Counted from the first letter of the stretch, positions 1-8,774 are shown. The stretch is DNA of 64,000 nt from Mucilaginibacter paludis DSM 18603 (GCF_000166195.2 NZ_CM001403.1:2436432-2500431), one strand, 5' to 3'. Numbers and translations are program-made. The notes: generated by a model not told the origin, from the letters alone.

Positions 1-659
1 TCCACCACATTGATCAATTCGCCCGTCCATTCAAACCATTTTTTACCGGCAATCGCAGGCATACCCGTAGCGCCCATAATGCCGTTGCCGACGCCCGGAA
101 CCGGGCAGTCAAGCGCCGACAGCTCGTTCAGGATATATTCCTGCAACATTTCATAGGCGATAAATTTGGAAAAGAGGTAATCCCCGTTGGTGGAGTAATC
201 AGGGTCTAATTCCGGCACATCATGCAGTAAAGGCGAAGCCATGACCGCACCTGGAATAAACAAAGCTTCATCCATTTCTGTGAAACCCGAACGGTAGTAT
301 TCATAATAAAAAGCATGCTGATTAAAATAGCGCAGGATAAATTCCAGTTCCTCCAGGTAGAATTTGCGGAGGATATCCGGCGGACCTGCCGGTCTCTGGG
401 ACAGTAGGGTATACAAGGCCACATGGTAGATCTTTAAAGCATAATACTCCGGTTTCTCGAACTTATAAAAATAGATCTGTTCCAGTTTCTCTTTAAATGG
501 ATTCGCCAGCACCGAAGTCCTGACATCCTTTAAGTATTCCCTGATCAGGGCAATCGCCTCGTTGAACTTTTCCACCAGACCCAGGTCATCGTTACCAGAG
601 ATCACTTTCAGCTTGCCCCGCAGTTCACGAAACGCCACTTTGAAATTGTTTTTACGCAT
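1..659 (-). CDS. rteC: RteC-family regulator (3' end beyond window)
   Basis: The gene starts at the ATG at 659-657 and reads off the left edge, leaving about 219 residues. The visible protein matches the RteC family: an N-terminal helical region, a KLEQIYFYKFEKPEYY-type segment near residue 60, an FYYEYYRSG segment near residue 128, and a late KKWFEWTGELINVV segment at the position where RteC proteins are cut and re-extended. In CTnDOT-type elements RteC activates excision genes after tetracycline induction, and related proteins occur in many Bacteroidota integrative elements. Its presence supports a mobile element here. The C terminus is missing only because of the window edge. Confidence 0.75.
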   Translation of the reverse strand, partial: MRKNNFKVAFRELRGKLKVISGNDDLGLVEKFNEAIALIREYLKDVRTSVLANPFKEKLEQIYFYKFEKPEYYALKIYHVALYTLLSQRPAGPPDILRKFYLEELEFILRYFNQHAFYYEYYRSGFTEMDEALFIPGAVMASPLLHDVPELDPDYSTNGDYLFSKFIAYEMLQEYILNELSALDCPVPGVGNGIMGATGMPAIAGKKWFEWTGELINVV

Positions 660-869
660 ATATGATGATTTAAATAAACCTGCTGACGCCCGGAGGCTAC
701 CATTAGAAAATCAGCAGAACGAGTATCATTTGACCATAGGCATATTCGTATTGGTTATTGCCAAATGTGCGTTCAAATCCCATAAAAAAACAATAGTGAA
801 AGTTCACGATTTGTAACAGACACGCGTCAAAACAGCGTAGAGAGGGGACAATTCAGGGATTATCCCCAT

Positions 870-900
870 AAAAAAAACCGTGCTATTGTCCCGGTTTTTG
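870..900 (-). terminator. Hairpin terminator overlapping the end of the LuxR gene
   Basis: The arms AAAAACC (873-879) and GGTTTTT (893-899) pair. On the minus strand the second arm is followed by further T residues. The first arm lies within the last codons of the LuxR-type gene. Confidence 0.55.
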
Positions 901-1443
901 GTAGAATTTATTGAGCAGGGCGACCCTACTATTGACCCCTGATTTTTTATAGATCTTTTGAGTGTGGGAATCGACCGTTGAATTAGAAATGTGCAACGTT
1001 TCCGCGATCTCGGTATAGGTCATTCCTTTGGCAAGCAAGAGACAAACATCGATCTCTCGTGCCGTAAATTGGAAGAGATGGCAGTTCTCCAGGAAAACCA
1101 CCGCCATCGCTTCCGTAATCTCCAGCATTTGAAAGGGGATGTCCGGTGTTTCCGCCGGCGGTTCTTCCGCCTTATTATTAGAGACATCCCTAACTTTCTT
1201 AGTTAAAAGGTAAACTACCAAAAATAAAACGGCCACATTTATAGAGATATGTACCCAGAGCGCCGACAGGTTTCCCGAAATACAATTGTAAATAATGATC
1301 AGTAAACACAACATCGTAGCACGCCAGTGCCTGCCTTCACCGGGATGGAAATAAACACGAATAAACTGGAAACAGAAAAGGGAAATATCAAGCAGGATAA
1401 ATATCCAGGAAATTAAAGGTAATTGAATTTTGATCGTACGCAT
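883..1443 (-). CDS. Membrane-anchored LuxR-type transcriptional regulator
   Basis: The 186-residue protein has two to three hydrophobic segments in its first 85 residues (near 8-30, 44-58 and 62-80). After a short linker comes a C-terminal LuxR/GerE helix-turn-helix at about residues 122-180, with the typical FTAREIDVCLLLAKGMTYTE pattern and the recognition helix around ISNSTVDSHTQKIYKK. This architecture is common in Bacteroidota for one-component regulators whose sensor part sits in the inner membrane. No response-regulator receiver domain is present. The gene stands alone between rteC and a crp-like gene, inside the putative mobile element. Its target is unknown. Confidence 0.75.
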   Translation of the reverse strand: MRTIKIQLPLISWIFILLDISLFCFQFIRVYFHPGEGRHWRATMLCLLIIIYNCISGNLSALWVHISINVAVLFLVVYLLTKKVRDVSNNKAEEPPAETPDIPFQMLEITEAMAVVFLENCHLFQFTAREIDVCLLLAKGMTYTEIAETLHISNSTVDSHTQKIYKKSGVNSRVALLNKFYQKPGQ

Positions 1444-2020
1444 AAGCAGTTTAAGATTATTAATAAGATTAATTTAATAACCGCTTATTCGCATGGAGAG
1501 TAGCACAGTAAAATTCAGATGGGGTAGTCAGATCAATGCGCCTTTTAACCTGCGGAGAAGCAGCTAACCGACAGCAAACCTGCGTTCGCGAGGGTGTCGC
1601 CATGTCCGGACAAAAAGGTGCCGCTAAGTACCCCGACTCCAAAACAAGGCTAGCCCGCGCTAACGCAGGCATTACACTTGTCTTCCTTGGTCGATTCAAA
1701 AGTTAGCGGCTTTATTTTGTCCGGAAGGTTAGTGAACGCTATCGTTCTATATTATTAAAGACTTATGTCTGTTTCGTATTATCAATTTTAACCAGTTGTA
1801 AAGATAGAAAATAGTTAGGGCTTATCAGATAGCGCAGCAAGACTGCTCCAGTTAAGCTGTTTATTGTCAAATGGAATTTTAATTTAAGTATGGTTTTCAT
1901 AATAAGTTTTTGTAAGAACGTAAGTTCTTAAATTGTTATTAAACCATGCCTCTAAAAAAGTGACTCCAAAGCAAGTTTTAACTAATAAGCAAGTAATCAC
2001 CTGATTATAAACGGCTTATT
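1444..2020. other. 577-bp region without a supported gene, with inverted repeats
   Basis: I find no credible coding region. The only longer open frame (1469-1699, minus) has no family resemblance. The region contains a wide inverted repeat (1606-1627 against 1703-1724) and a small palindrome with arms TAAGAAC and GTTCTTA (1913-1919 and 1924-1930). The right part, 1740-2020, is AT-rich and probably holds only regulatory sequence. Confidence 0.5.
1606..1724. repeat. Wide imperfect inverted repeat, 22-bp arms
   Basis: The left arm at 1606-1627 begins CCGGACAAAA and ends GCCGCTAA. The reverse complement of 1703-1724 has the same beginning and end, with four differing bases in the middle (18 of 22 identical). 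A 75-bp GC-rich spacer separates the arms. It could be a recombination or protein-binding site, or the ends of a very small element. No gene lies between the arms. Confidence 0.5.
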
Positions 2021-2635
2021 TTAAGGGAGTTTATCTTCCTTGGTTAGCTTCGCCCTGGTGTTGCGCAAGGTGCTTTCACTGATCAAAAGATAAGAAGCAA
2101 CATCCGAATCCACCATCAGCCCACCTGGCAGGTAAAACTCCGGGAAATCCTTTTTATAAAATTCATAAACCAAAGACTCCGCATCCCGTTTCAACAGGTG
2201 AACGCGCTGTAAATCTTTATCAGCAGCATCCGCCATCACCAATCTTGCCAGTTCCTCGGCATCAGGAAAAGTAGCATAAACCGTTTTCATGTGGTTGTAA
2301 CCTATTTTCATCAGGTAAGCGCCGGGAAGCGCTACCCATTCATAAGCCGAAGGCTGCTCACTGGTAAAGCTTTTACTAGCGATGATCGAATCCTTGCCAT
2401 AGATGCCGGCAACCTGCCTGTCACCATTTTCGCCAAAACCATAACAGGCCACAAAGCCATCAGAAACAAAAATGGCATCAGTCACCGTACTGTTGTGTTC
2501 ATACAAAATCTCGCGCTCGGGATATAAGCGCCCGGTCATTACTGCCTGCAAAAATTCCCTCAACGCCTCGGGTTGTATCTTATAACTGCATAAAAGTTTA
2601 AATAAACGTTTAATGATCTCTTCATGGTTTCTCAT
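2021..2635 (-). CDS. Crp/Fnr-family transcriptional regulator
   Basis: The 204-residue protein has the layout of Bacteroidota Crp/Fnr-like regulators. An N-terminal helix is followed by a cyclic-nucleotide-binding-type beta roll at about residues 30-120 (the LYPEREILYEHNSTVTDAIF segment) and a C-terminal helix-turn-helix at about 165-204 (DSDVASYLLISESTLRNTRA). The beta roll lacks a clear canonical cAMP-binding RSA motif, so cAMP as ligand is not supported. The gene is monocistronic, and a strong hairpin lies upstream of it at 2720-2757. The target is unknown. Regulators of this type often sit beside accessory genes in this phylum. Confidence 0.7.
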   Translation of the reverse strand: MRNHEEIIKRLFKLLCSYKIQPEALREFLQAVMTGRLYPEREILYEHNSTVTDAIFVSDGFVACYGFGENGDRQVAGIYGKDSIIASKSFTSEQPSAYEWVALPGAYLMKIGYNHMKTVYATFPDAEELARLVMADAADKDLQRVHLLKRDAESLVYEFYKKDFPEFYLPGGLMVDSDVASYLLISESTLRNTRAKLTKEDKLP

Positions 2636-2715
2636 AGATTTAGATTTTTAGAATTGGTAGATAGAAATAAAAGTATTAGCGTAAGGATTTCACATAGACG
2701 AATAGAATTTGAATG

Positions 2716-2757
2716 AAAAAGCGCATCCGGCGATCAGTCCGGGATGCGCTCACTTTT
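2716..2757. terminator. Bidirectional hairpin terminator after the GH2-subtilase-tdh operon
   Basis: The arms AGCGCATCC (2720-2728) and GGATGCGCT (2742-2750) form a 9-bp GC-rich stem. T-runs follow on both strands. It lies downstream of the leftward operon that ends at 2827. Confidence 0.75.
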
Positions 2758-2826
2758 TTAACTAACTACTAACTAATTATTATTAACTGTGTATAAAGAA
2801 CGGAGTTCCGGCAACGCTGACCCTTG

Positions 2827-2913
2827 TTAGTCCTGGTCATCGTCTTTGGATATTTTATAAGCGATAAAAATGGCAAAGGCTACAATGAGCACTATTCCGA
2901 TTTTAAAGCTCAT
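2827..2913 (-). CDS. 28-residue single-pass membrane peptide, coupled to tdh
   Basis: A 29-codon frame starts with ATG at 2913-2911 and overlaps the TGA of the upstream tdh gene in an ATGA arrangement, the usual sign of translational coupling. The predicted peptide has a short hydrophobic core at residues 5-19 (IGIVLIVAFAIFIAY) followed by a lysine and an acidic DDDQD end, consistent with a tiny transmembrane peptide. I know no named family. The coupling, its position before the operon terminator and the clean membrane-peptide layout are the reasons to call it. Conservation has not been tested. Confidence 0.45.
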   Translation of the reverse strand: MSFKIGIVLIVAFAIFIAYKISKDDDQD

Positions 2914-3866
2914 GTGTATTGTAATTGTTGTTTCAAATTCTTCAGCATATCGTTTACCATCGCACTCAAATCATATTGAGGTTCCCAGCCCCAATCGTGC
3001 CGGGCATGACGGTCATCGACGCTGGCAGGCCAGCTTTCCGCGATCAATTGCCTGGAATCCGGTTTGTAATACATTTTAAATGCTGGTAACTGCTTTTCGA
3101 CTTCGACCGCTAATTGTTCGGGCGTAAAGCTTAAAGCGTGTACATTATAACCTGTCCTTACCGTTAGCTTTTCGGCCGGAGCATCCATTAATTCCAGCGT
3201 AGCCCGTATCGCATCTGCCATATACATCATCGGCAAGGCTGTATGTGCTTTGATAAAGCTGGTGTATTGACGGTGTTTCAAGGCCTGGTGAAAAATATCA
3301 ACCGCATAATCGGTTGTGCCGCCGCCAGGAGGTGCTGAATAACTTATCAATCCCGGATAGCGTATACTTCGAACATCAACCCCGTACTGGTCAAAATAAT
3401 ATTTACACCATAACTCTCCAGCCACTTTGCTTATACCGTAAACTGTTGAAGGCTCGGTGATCGCGTGCTGCGGGCTAAAAGCCTTCGGGCCGGTTGGGCC
3501 GAATACGGCAATACTACTGGGCCAGAATACTTTAAGCTGATCAGATTTGGCGATATCCAGCACATTAAGCAAGCCCTGCATATTTAAATCCCAGGCTACC
3601 AAAGGCTGCTTTTCACCATTAGCTGATAACATTGCAGCTAAATGGTAAACCGTAGTGACTTTTTCTTTAAGGATCAATGTGCGCAGCTCTAACTTGTCCA
3701 TTACATTTAGTTTGACGTATGGACGCAGATTGAACGGCACATCGTTTAACAGTTTGACATCAGCGGCAAGTACACTATCATTACCGTGTTTCGCTTTTAA
3801 CGCAATGGTTAATTCAGTTCCTATTTGGCCGCAGGCTCCTATGACAAGGATTTTTTCCGCTTTCAT
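2910..3866 (-). CDS. tdh: L-threonine 3-dehydrogenase, short-chain (NAD-epimerase-like) type
   Basis: This 318-residue protein belongs to the extended SDR family and resembles the short-chain threonine dehydrogenases of Bacteroidota. A GxxGxxG nucleotide-binding motif sits at residues 10-16, the catalytic YGISK motif places Tyr143 and Lys147, and the RYPGLIS and GTTDYAVDIF segments are typical of this subgroup. It would oxidise L-threonine to 2-amino-3-ketobutyrate with NAD+ in the cytoplasm. The start overlaps the stop of the subtilase gene (ATGA at 3866-3863), and the stop overlaps a micropeptide start. A related nucleotide-sugar epimerase is the main alternative, judged less likely. Confidence 0.85.
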   Translation of the reverse strand: MKAEKILVIGACGQIGTELTIALKAKHGNDSVLAADVKLLNDVPFNLRPYVKLNVMDKLELRTLILKEKVTTVYHLAAMLSANGEKQPLVAWDLNMQGLLNVLDIAKSDQLKVFWPSSIAVFGPTGPKAFSPQHAITEPSTVYGISKVAGELWCKYYFDQYGVDVRSIRYPGLISYSAPPGGGTTDYAVDIFHQALKHRQYTSFIKAHTALPMMYMADAIRATLELMDAPAEKLTVRTGYNVHALSFTPEQLAVEVEKQLPAFKMYYKPDSRQLIAESWPASVDDRHARHDWGWEPQYDLSAMVNDMLKNLKQQLQYT

Positions 3867-5350
3867 TTTTGATACTTTTCCGCTAATTGCAGTGCATTAT
3901 AGATGTTTACGACACCACCGGTTATGCAATAATTTGTCAAGGCACTTCTTTTTACAACACTTTTCAAGATAATTTCTTTTACCTCCAAAGCGGTTAGCTT
4001 GGGGTAGTACTCTCGTATCAATGCTGCTAATCCTGATACAACAGGGCAGGCCATGCTGGTACCGTCGAAATAAGCATACTTGGAGCCGGGAATGGTCGAA
4101 TAAATTTGGACACCAGGCGCAAAAACATCAACTGATGTTTTACCATAATTAGAGAAACCAGCCTTAAGGTGGTCATCATCTTTTAATCCAGAAGCACCGA
4201 CAACAATGTATGCACCAGCTATCTTTCCATTAATGTATTTCCTATTGGGGAAATTAGCTGCTGAATCGATGTTCTTATTACTGTTGCCCGCTGCCTGGAT
4301 CAGCAACACATCTTTCTTTAAAGCATATTGAATAGCTTCATCTACTGCTTTTTTATCCTGGCTATAATCCTTACCAAAGCTCATATTGATAACCTTGGCA
4401 CCGTGATCAGTTGCATAGCGGATAGCATTTGCCACATCCTTGTCCCGTTCATCACCGTCAGGAACAGCACGAACGGTTAAGATTTGAACATTATCGGCGA
4501 TTCCGTCAAGCCCAATTCCGTTATTTCTTACAGCCGCAATTATACCAGCTACATGGGTGCCATGTGTGGCATCAGGCCCCATGACATCGGAACTGCCGTA
4601 TTTATGTTGCTTGCTATTGAAATAGTCATCACCAATAATAATCCTGGGATCGTATCCCGTGTTCAACTGATAATCCGATTGCACTTTGAAGTGCTCCATG
4701 GGGCTGTCTAATTGTTCTTCTTTAAAAGATTTATAATCATCTTTCTCCGTGAGGACTTTTATCAGGGTTTGGCAGACCTGGGTTTCGCCCGGCCCTAATG
4801 GCTGATACGTTTGGAAATCGGCTAACTTTGGTTCGGGTTTACCTATCTTTTGAACGACACTTTCAAGAATGCGGCGAAAGTTGCCCATTCCATCAACCAT
4901 GCGCTGCGCCTCTGACAACTGTCTTTGAAGCACTTGTTTTTCGGCATGGTAAGCCAGTAGGTCGGATGCCGGTAATTTGCTGGTATCGCGTTGTTCAAAC
5001 TGCCGCACCTGGCGGGTGACCTCAAGGTTGTCGTAGTGAACGTTGCCTTTTGGTGAACCGAGATAGCTCCAGCCGTAAGTGCCATTATCAAAAGCTTCCT
5101 TTTTAGGGTTGATCCATAAAATGCTTTTCAGGTCCTCATGTATGGTATCTATACCCGCGTCAATAACGGCTACCGTAATTTTAGTAGCTTTCTTGCCTTG
5201 AAGCAGGGAATAGGCTTTTTCTGTACTGATACCGAATAAAATGTCCTTTTGCAAATCTTTGTTCTGCCAATTTGGAATTTGTTGCCCAAACACGTTAAAG
5301 CAGGTTAAAGTCCCGACGGCGATTAATATAAGTTTAGTCAGTCTGATCAT
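3863..5350 (-). CDS. Secreted S8 family serine peptidase (subtilase)
   Basis: I choose the ATG at 5350-5348 because it opens a signal peptide (MIRLTKLILIAVGTLTCFNV, then FGQ); the frame extends further upstream without a better start. The 495-residue protein carries the subtilisin triad: Asp64 in AVIDAG, His263 in HGTHVAG and Ser432 in GTSMACP, with the oxyanion Asn in AAGNSN. About 190 residues separate Asp and His, an insertion longer than in classical subtilisins and rich in charged helical sequence. It probably acts in the periplasm or outside the cell. It follows the GH2 gene by 88 bp and overlaps tdh by 4 bp. Confidence 0.85.
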   Translation of the reverse strand: MIRLTKLILIAVGTLTCFNVFGQQIPNWQNKDLQKDILFGISTEKAYSLLQGKKATKITVAVIDAGIDTIHEDLKSILWINPKKEAFDNGTYGWSYLGSPKGNVHYDNLEVTRQVRQFEQRDTSKLPASDLLAYHAEKQVLQRQLSEAQRMVDGMGNFRRILESVVQKIGKPEPKLADFQTYQPLGPGETQVCQTLIKVLTEKDDYKSFKEEQLDSPMEHFKVQSDYQLNTGYDPRIIIGDDYFNSKQHKYGSSDVMGPDATHGTHVAGIIAAVRNNGIGLDGIADNVQILTVRAVPDGDERDKDVANAIRYATDHGAKVINMSFGKDYSQDKKAVDEAIQYALKKDVLLIQAAGNSNKNIDSAANFPNRKYINGKIAGAYIVVGASGLKDDDHLKAGFSNYGKTSVDVFAPGVQIYSTIPGSKYAYFDGTSMACPVVSGLAALIREYYPKLTALEVKEIILKSVVKRSALTNYCITGGVVNIYNALQLAEKYQK

Positions 5351-5438
5351 TTTCGTGGTAGCGATTTTGCTGATTTCAATTCCTGCATCATTGTTTCTTG
5401 TATACAGCAGTAAAACGGTAAGTATTATTACTTTAATT

Positions 5439-7838
5439 TTATTTGTGTTGGTTAATGGCCTGCTGAAAAGTCGTCTGTTCTTGCTCACTGATATTTTTCC
5501 CATATTTAGTTAGGTACTGATTAGCTGTTGTAACATAATTCGACCAATCTTGCTTATTGTACAAAGCCACTGTTTTGGCGCGTAAGAAGATTTCTTCACC
5601 CGCAGCACCATATGTTTTAGCTTTTACCTCAATTGCGTTCCAATCAGGACTTTCACTGGAATTGAGCATTGGCTCCAGTTCACCTTTGAAGATCATGTTC
5701 ATCATGTTCACTGTGAACTGGCGGTCACCTATTACTTTTTTGAAAGCATCCGCATCATTTTGCATTAAAGCAAAACCCGGATCTTTGGTGCTTTTAGTAA
5801 ATTGGCTGATATTCTGGATATCTTCGTCGCTCAATGGTAGTTTTAAACTGGCGATGTAAGCATTTCCCGCGAGCACTGCACCTGGTTTATCACCGGCCTG
5901 TGTCGCCATCATCGCCATTTTCTTAAGGAACGCCGCATCCCGGTTGCCTTTAATATAATCATCCAGCATGACGCTGTATTTCAATCCGGGTTCGGTCAGG
6001 TCCGCATCCTGTGCAGCAACGTCACCCAGATTCGCCATCCAACTTGGGGAATTCACATCCGGGTTCAACTTACTGTGGATTCTCCGTAACTCTGCAAAAG
6101 GTATTTTGATCACTTCGCGGTCGTAGGTCATTAGGCCGTTCTGTTCACCTTCCACATCAAATGGTTGGGTATAGATGCTACCGGACAATCCCTCCTGCTG
6201 GAATAGTTGTAGGTGCTGCTGCATGACGGTGTATTTGGCTTTGAGTGCTGCCGGTTTCTCCTGGATGTAACCCCATGCGTTACCAGTCAGCCATTGGTGA
6301 TCGGGGATGAAAACGCCGATGCCACCGAACTCACCGCAAACCTGAGCCTTGCCGGGTTGTTTAATACTCATCATCGGGTCCGGGTAAGCGTGCACGTCGG
6401 TCATATCCGCATCTACGTAAGCATCAGGGCTAGGGCTCCTTAATTGTTCGTTGACATAAAGCAGCTCGCCACTATGCCCGTTCAATATTCGGCTCGGGTC
6501 GGTTTCCTTAATCCAGTCGGTTAGCCGCTTTTGGTCATATTGTCCCCATTTTTCATTGAACAATACCCAGGTCGTGATACAGGGATAATTATGCAACTGC
6601 GCCAACTCCTGCTTACAACCCCGCTCAAAAGCGGCCTTACTACCTTCCGGCAAACCCTGGTTGGGATTCACCATATCCTGCCAAACGAGCATTCCTAACT
6701 TATCCGCCCAATAATACCAACGCGCGGGTTCTACTTTGATGTGCTTCCTGATCGTGTTAAAGCCCATGGCCTTGATGGCCTTGATATCAAACGATAAAGC
6801 TTCGTCTGTCGGTGCAGTGTACAAACCCTCTGGCCAGAAACCCTGGTCTAAAGTGCCTAAATTATAGTAGGGTTTGTTATTCAGCATGATCCTGTCTAAA
6901 CCCTTTTCATCTTTACCGATACCGATCTTGCGCATTCCGAAATAGCTATTTACTTCATCGACTACTTTGCCATTCTTCTTTACCCGTACTATCAAATCAT
7001 ATAAAAAGGGGTCTGACGGTGACCATAAATGGGCATTTGGAATTAAGATATGACCATTATGCCAATCAGCAACTTTCTTACCTTTTTCATATGCGGTTGC
7101 TTCGACTTGGGTATCTATTTTATCGTCTTGGTTCACTGCAAGGTTTAGCAAGCTTTTATCAATATCAGGCGTTATCACCAAGTTAATTACAGCGTTAACT
7201 GAAACTGTTTCCAGCCATACGGTCTGCCAGATACCCGATGTCGGCGTGTAATAAATATTAGCCGGGTTCAATACTTGTTTGCCATGTTGGCCAACTCCCT
7301 GGTCAGTCGGATCGAATACCTTTACGGCAATTTCATTTGAGCCGTTTTTCAACGCTGAGGTAATATCAAAACTAAATTCAAAATAACCGCCCTCATGTTT
7401 GCCTACTTCGGTGCCATTGACAAAAACCGTAGCCTCATAATCCACCGCGCCGAAGTTTAGTTTTAACCGTTCGCCTGCCTTTAACGGAGGCTTTTCAAAA
7501 CTGCGTTTATACCACAAATTTTGATTTGGAAGCAGCGCTTTTTTCACACCCGACAAAGCCGATTCCAGCGGATAAGGCACCAAGATCTGCCCGTCAAAAT
7601 CGACTGGTTTTGCAGCATCTTTTGCGGTAATCGCATAATCCCATAGCCCGTTCAGGTTCATCCAATTAGCGCGTATCATGTGTGGCCTTGGGTAGTCATT
7701 TAACGCGTTAGATGTTGATACATCTTTGATCCAACGGGTTTGAATTGTTATGTGTTGAATGCTATAGGATTTTTGAGCAATTGTCCGATATGGGAACAAC
7801 AAAGTCAGAAATGCAAGCCATAATAATTTTGCTTTCAT
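5439..7838 (-). CDS. Secreted glycoside hydrolase family 2 protein
   Basis: The start at 7838 opens a signal peptide (MKAKLLWLAFLTLLFPYRTI, cut after AQ); an in-frame extension to 7970 is not needed. In the 799-residue protein a jelly-roll sugar-binding domain (about 45-215) and an immunoglobulin-like domain (about 215-315) precede a TIM barrel (about 315-600). Glu429 in WVLFNEKW is the likely acid/base and Glu503 in VCGEFGG the likely nucleophile. The last 200 residues are a helical region of unknown role. Beta-galactosidase, mannosidase or glucuronidase activity cannot be distinguished. It leads an operon with the subtilase and tdh. Confidence 0.85.
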   Translation of the reverse strand: MKAKLLWLAFLTLLFPYRTIAQKSYSIQHITIQTRWIKDVSTSNALNDYPRPHMIRANWMNLNGLWDYAITAKDAAKPVDFDGQILVPYPLESALSGVKKALLPNQNLWYKRSFEKPPLKAGERLKLNFGAVDYEATVFVNGTEVGKHEGGYFEFSFDITSALKNGSNEIAVKVFDPTDQGVGQHGKQVLNPANIYYTPTSGIWQTVWLETVSVNAVINLVITPDIDKSLLNLAVNQDDKIDTQVEATAYEKGKKVADWHNGHILIPNAHLWSPSDPFLYDLIVRVKKNGKVVDEVNSYFGMRKIGIGKDEKGLDRIMLNNKPYYNLGTLDQGFWPEGLYTAPTDEALSFDIKAIKAMGFNTIRKHIKVEPARWYYWADKLGMLVWQDMVNPNQGLPEGSKAAFERGCKQELAQLHNYPCITTWVLFNEKWGQYDQKRLTDWIKETDPSRILNGHSGELLYVNEQLRSPSPDAYVDADMTDVHAYPDPMMSIKQPGKAQVCGEFGGIGVFIPDHQWLTGNAWGYIQEKPAALKAKYTVMQQHLQLFQQEGLSGSIYTQPFDVEGEQNGLMTYDREVIKIPFAELRRIHSKLNPDVNSPSWMANLGDVAAQDADLTEPGLKYSVMLDDYIKGNRDAAFLKKMAMMATQAGDKPGAVLAGNAYIASLKLPLSDEDIQNISQFTKSTKDPGFALMQNDADAFKKVIGDRQFTVNMMNMIFKGELEPMLNSSESPDWNAIEVKAKTYGAAGEEIFLRAKTVALYNKQDWSNYVTTANQYLTKYGKNISEQEQTTFQQAINQHK

Positions 7839-7997
7839 GTTGTTAATAGTTATTTTAGTTATAATTGAAAAGCTTACAGAAAATGGGTGTAAAAAATCGT
7901 GTTTTGTAATCAATCTGGCGCACGGTTTCCAGCATCTAAGTTTTAAATCCAGAATATTTAGTAAAGTCACGGATTAGGGAGCGAACCGACGCCCCCG

Positions 7998-8017
7998 TAT
8001 TATATATAGCTTTGCGG
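7998..8017 (+). repeat. IS66 left inverted repeat, with promoter-like box
   Basis: The 20-bp sequence TATTATATATAGCTTTGCGG matches the right repeat at 19 of 20 positions. It contains TAGCTTTG, a fit to the Bacteroidota -7 box TAnnTTTG, 17 bp upstream of the tnpA start. It may therefore serve both as transposon end and as promoter. Confidence 0.6.
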
Positions 8018-8031
8018 TATAAACCTATTTT

Positions 8032-8343
8032 ATGCCGAATAACACCAACCTCACTGAAGCGGATATCCTTCGCTTACTTGATGAATATTTTAAGTCGGGA
8101 TATTCCCTTGCCGAGTTCTGCACCATCGAAGATCTTGATGAACCAACCGTGCAGAGCTGGGTAGAAAAGTTTTATCCTGACCTGGCCGACGATGGCCTGA
8201 TGGAGGTAAACGTTAACCCCAACATTCGCGATGAACCTAAAAAACCGGGGCCAAAGAAACAGCCTGCGCTGTTTGCCAAGATCGGTGATATTGAACTTTA
8301 CCACCAGGTTCCGGCCGCTTACCTTAGATCGCTGAAAGGATGA
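8032..8343 (+). CDS. tnpA: IS66 accessory protein TnpA
   Basis: This 103-residue protein is the first gene of the IS66 set. An N-terminal helix-turn-helix-like segment (about residues 6-48, LTEADILRLLDEYFKSGYSL) is followed by an acidic middle and a basic KKPGPKKQ stretch near residue 65. IS66 TnpA is required for transposition together with TnpB and TnpC and is thought to bind DNA. Its stop overlaps the tnpB start (ATGA at 8340-8343), so the two are translationally coupled. Confidence 0.8.
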   Translation: MPNNTNLTEADILRLLDEYFKSGYSLAEFCTIEDLDEPTVQSWVEKFYPDLADDGLMEVNVNPNIRDEPKKPGPKKQPALFAKIGDIELYHQVPAAYLRSLKG

Positions 8344-8684
8344 ACGAAATCGTTATGTTCCCCACCACGCTGAAGTACCGGATCTTCCGTGACCCGGTTG
8401 ACATGCGCAAGAGTTTTGACGGCCTCGGCCAGCTTGTATTCCGGCATTTGGGTAAGTATGGCGATGACGAGCCCATCCTGTTCTTTTTCTTCAATAAGCA
8501 GCGCACCTGTGTGAAAGCCCTCTTTTACAATAACCAGATGGTGACCATACTTTATGGCAGGCGTAAAGAGGAAGCATTCAAGCTGCCCGGCTTTGATCCT
8601 GATCAAAAAGCCATCGATGTATCGCCGGTAACCATGACTGCGTTACTCCAGGGCCTAACCGTTGTAGGTGCAAAAAGCGCTTAG
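8340..8684 (+). CDS. tnpB: IS66 accessory protein TnpB
   Basis: The 114-residue protein matches the IS66 Orf2/TnpB family (Pfam TnpB_IS66). It carries the family signature RIFRDPVDMRKSFDGLGQLV near residues 14-33 and a late GRRKEEAFKLPGF segment. The role of TnpB in transposition is not settled, but it is needed by IS66-type elements. The length is normal for the family and the reading frame is intact. It overlaps tnpA by 4 bp and is followed by a 90-bp spacer before tnpC. Confidence 0.9.
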   Translation: MNEIVMFPTTLKYRIFRDPVDMRKSFDGLGQLVFRHLGKYGDDEPILFFFFNKQRTCVKALFYNNQMVTILYGRRKEEAFKLPGFDPDQKAIDVSPVTMTALLQGLTVVGAKSA

Positions 8685-8726
8685 GTTCAGCCTTTTTTGT
8701 GGATAAGTGGATAAAATCCGCTTTTT

Positions 8727-8742
8727 ACTATGCTTGCATAGT
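8727..8742. repeat. Short perfect palindrome between tnpB and tnpC
   Basis: The arms ACTATGC (8727-8733) and GCATAGT (8736-8742) are separated by only two bases. The palindrome lies 33 bp before the tnpC start and could modulate tnpC expression or be a binding site. Confidence 0.4.
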
Positions 8743-8774
8743 ATTTGTTTTGCGGCCATCCGTAGCTGATACAT

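Noticed and set aside
562..816. Forward open frame of 84 codons
   Set aside because: It is antisense to rteC for its first 100 bp and shows no domain or start signal.
1469..1699. Open frame of 76 codons on the minus strand
   Set aside because: It overlaps the inverted-repeat region, has no family resemblance and atypical Cys/Arg-rich composition; probably chance.
1606..1724. Possible integron attC site
   Set aside because: The arms do not fit the RYYYAAC/GTTRRRY core and no integrase or cassette is present.
5351..5503. Longer start for the subtilase
   Set aside because: The extension would put an internal signal peptide 51 residues into the protein and overlaps the GH2 gene end.
7839..7970. 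Longer start for the GH2 protein
   Set aside because: The extra 44 residues precede a clear signal peptide.
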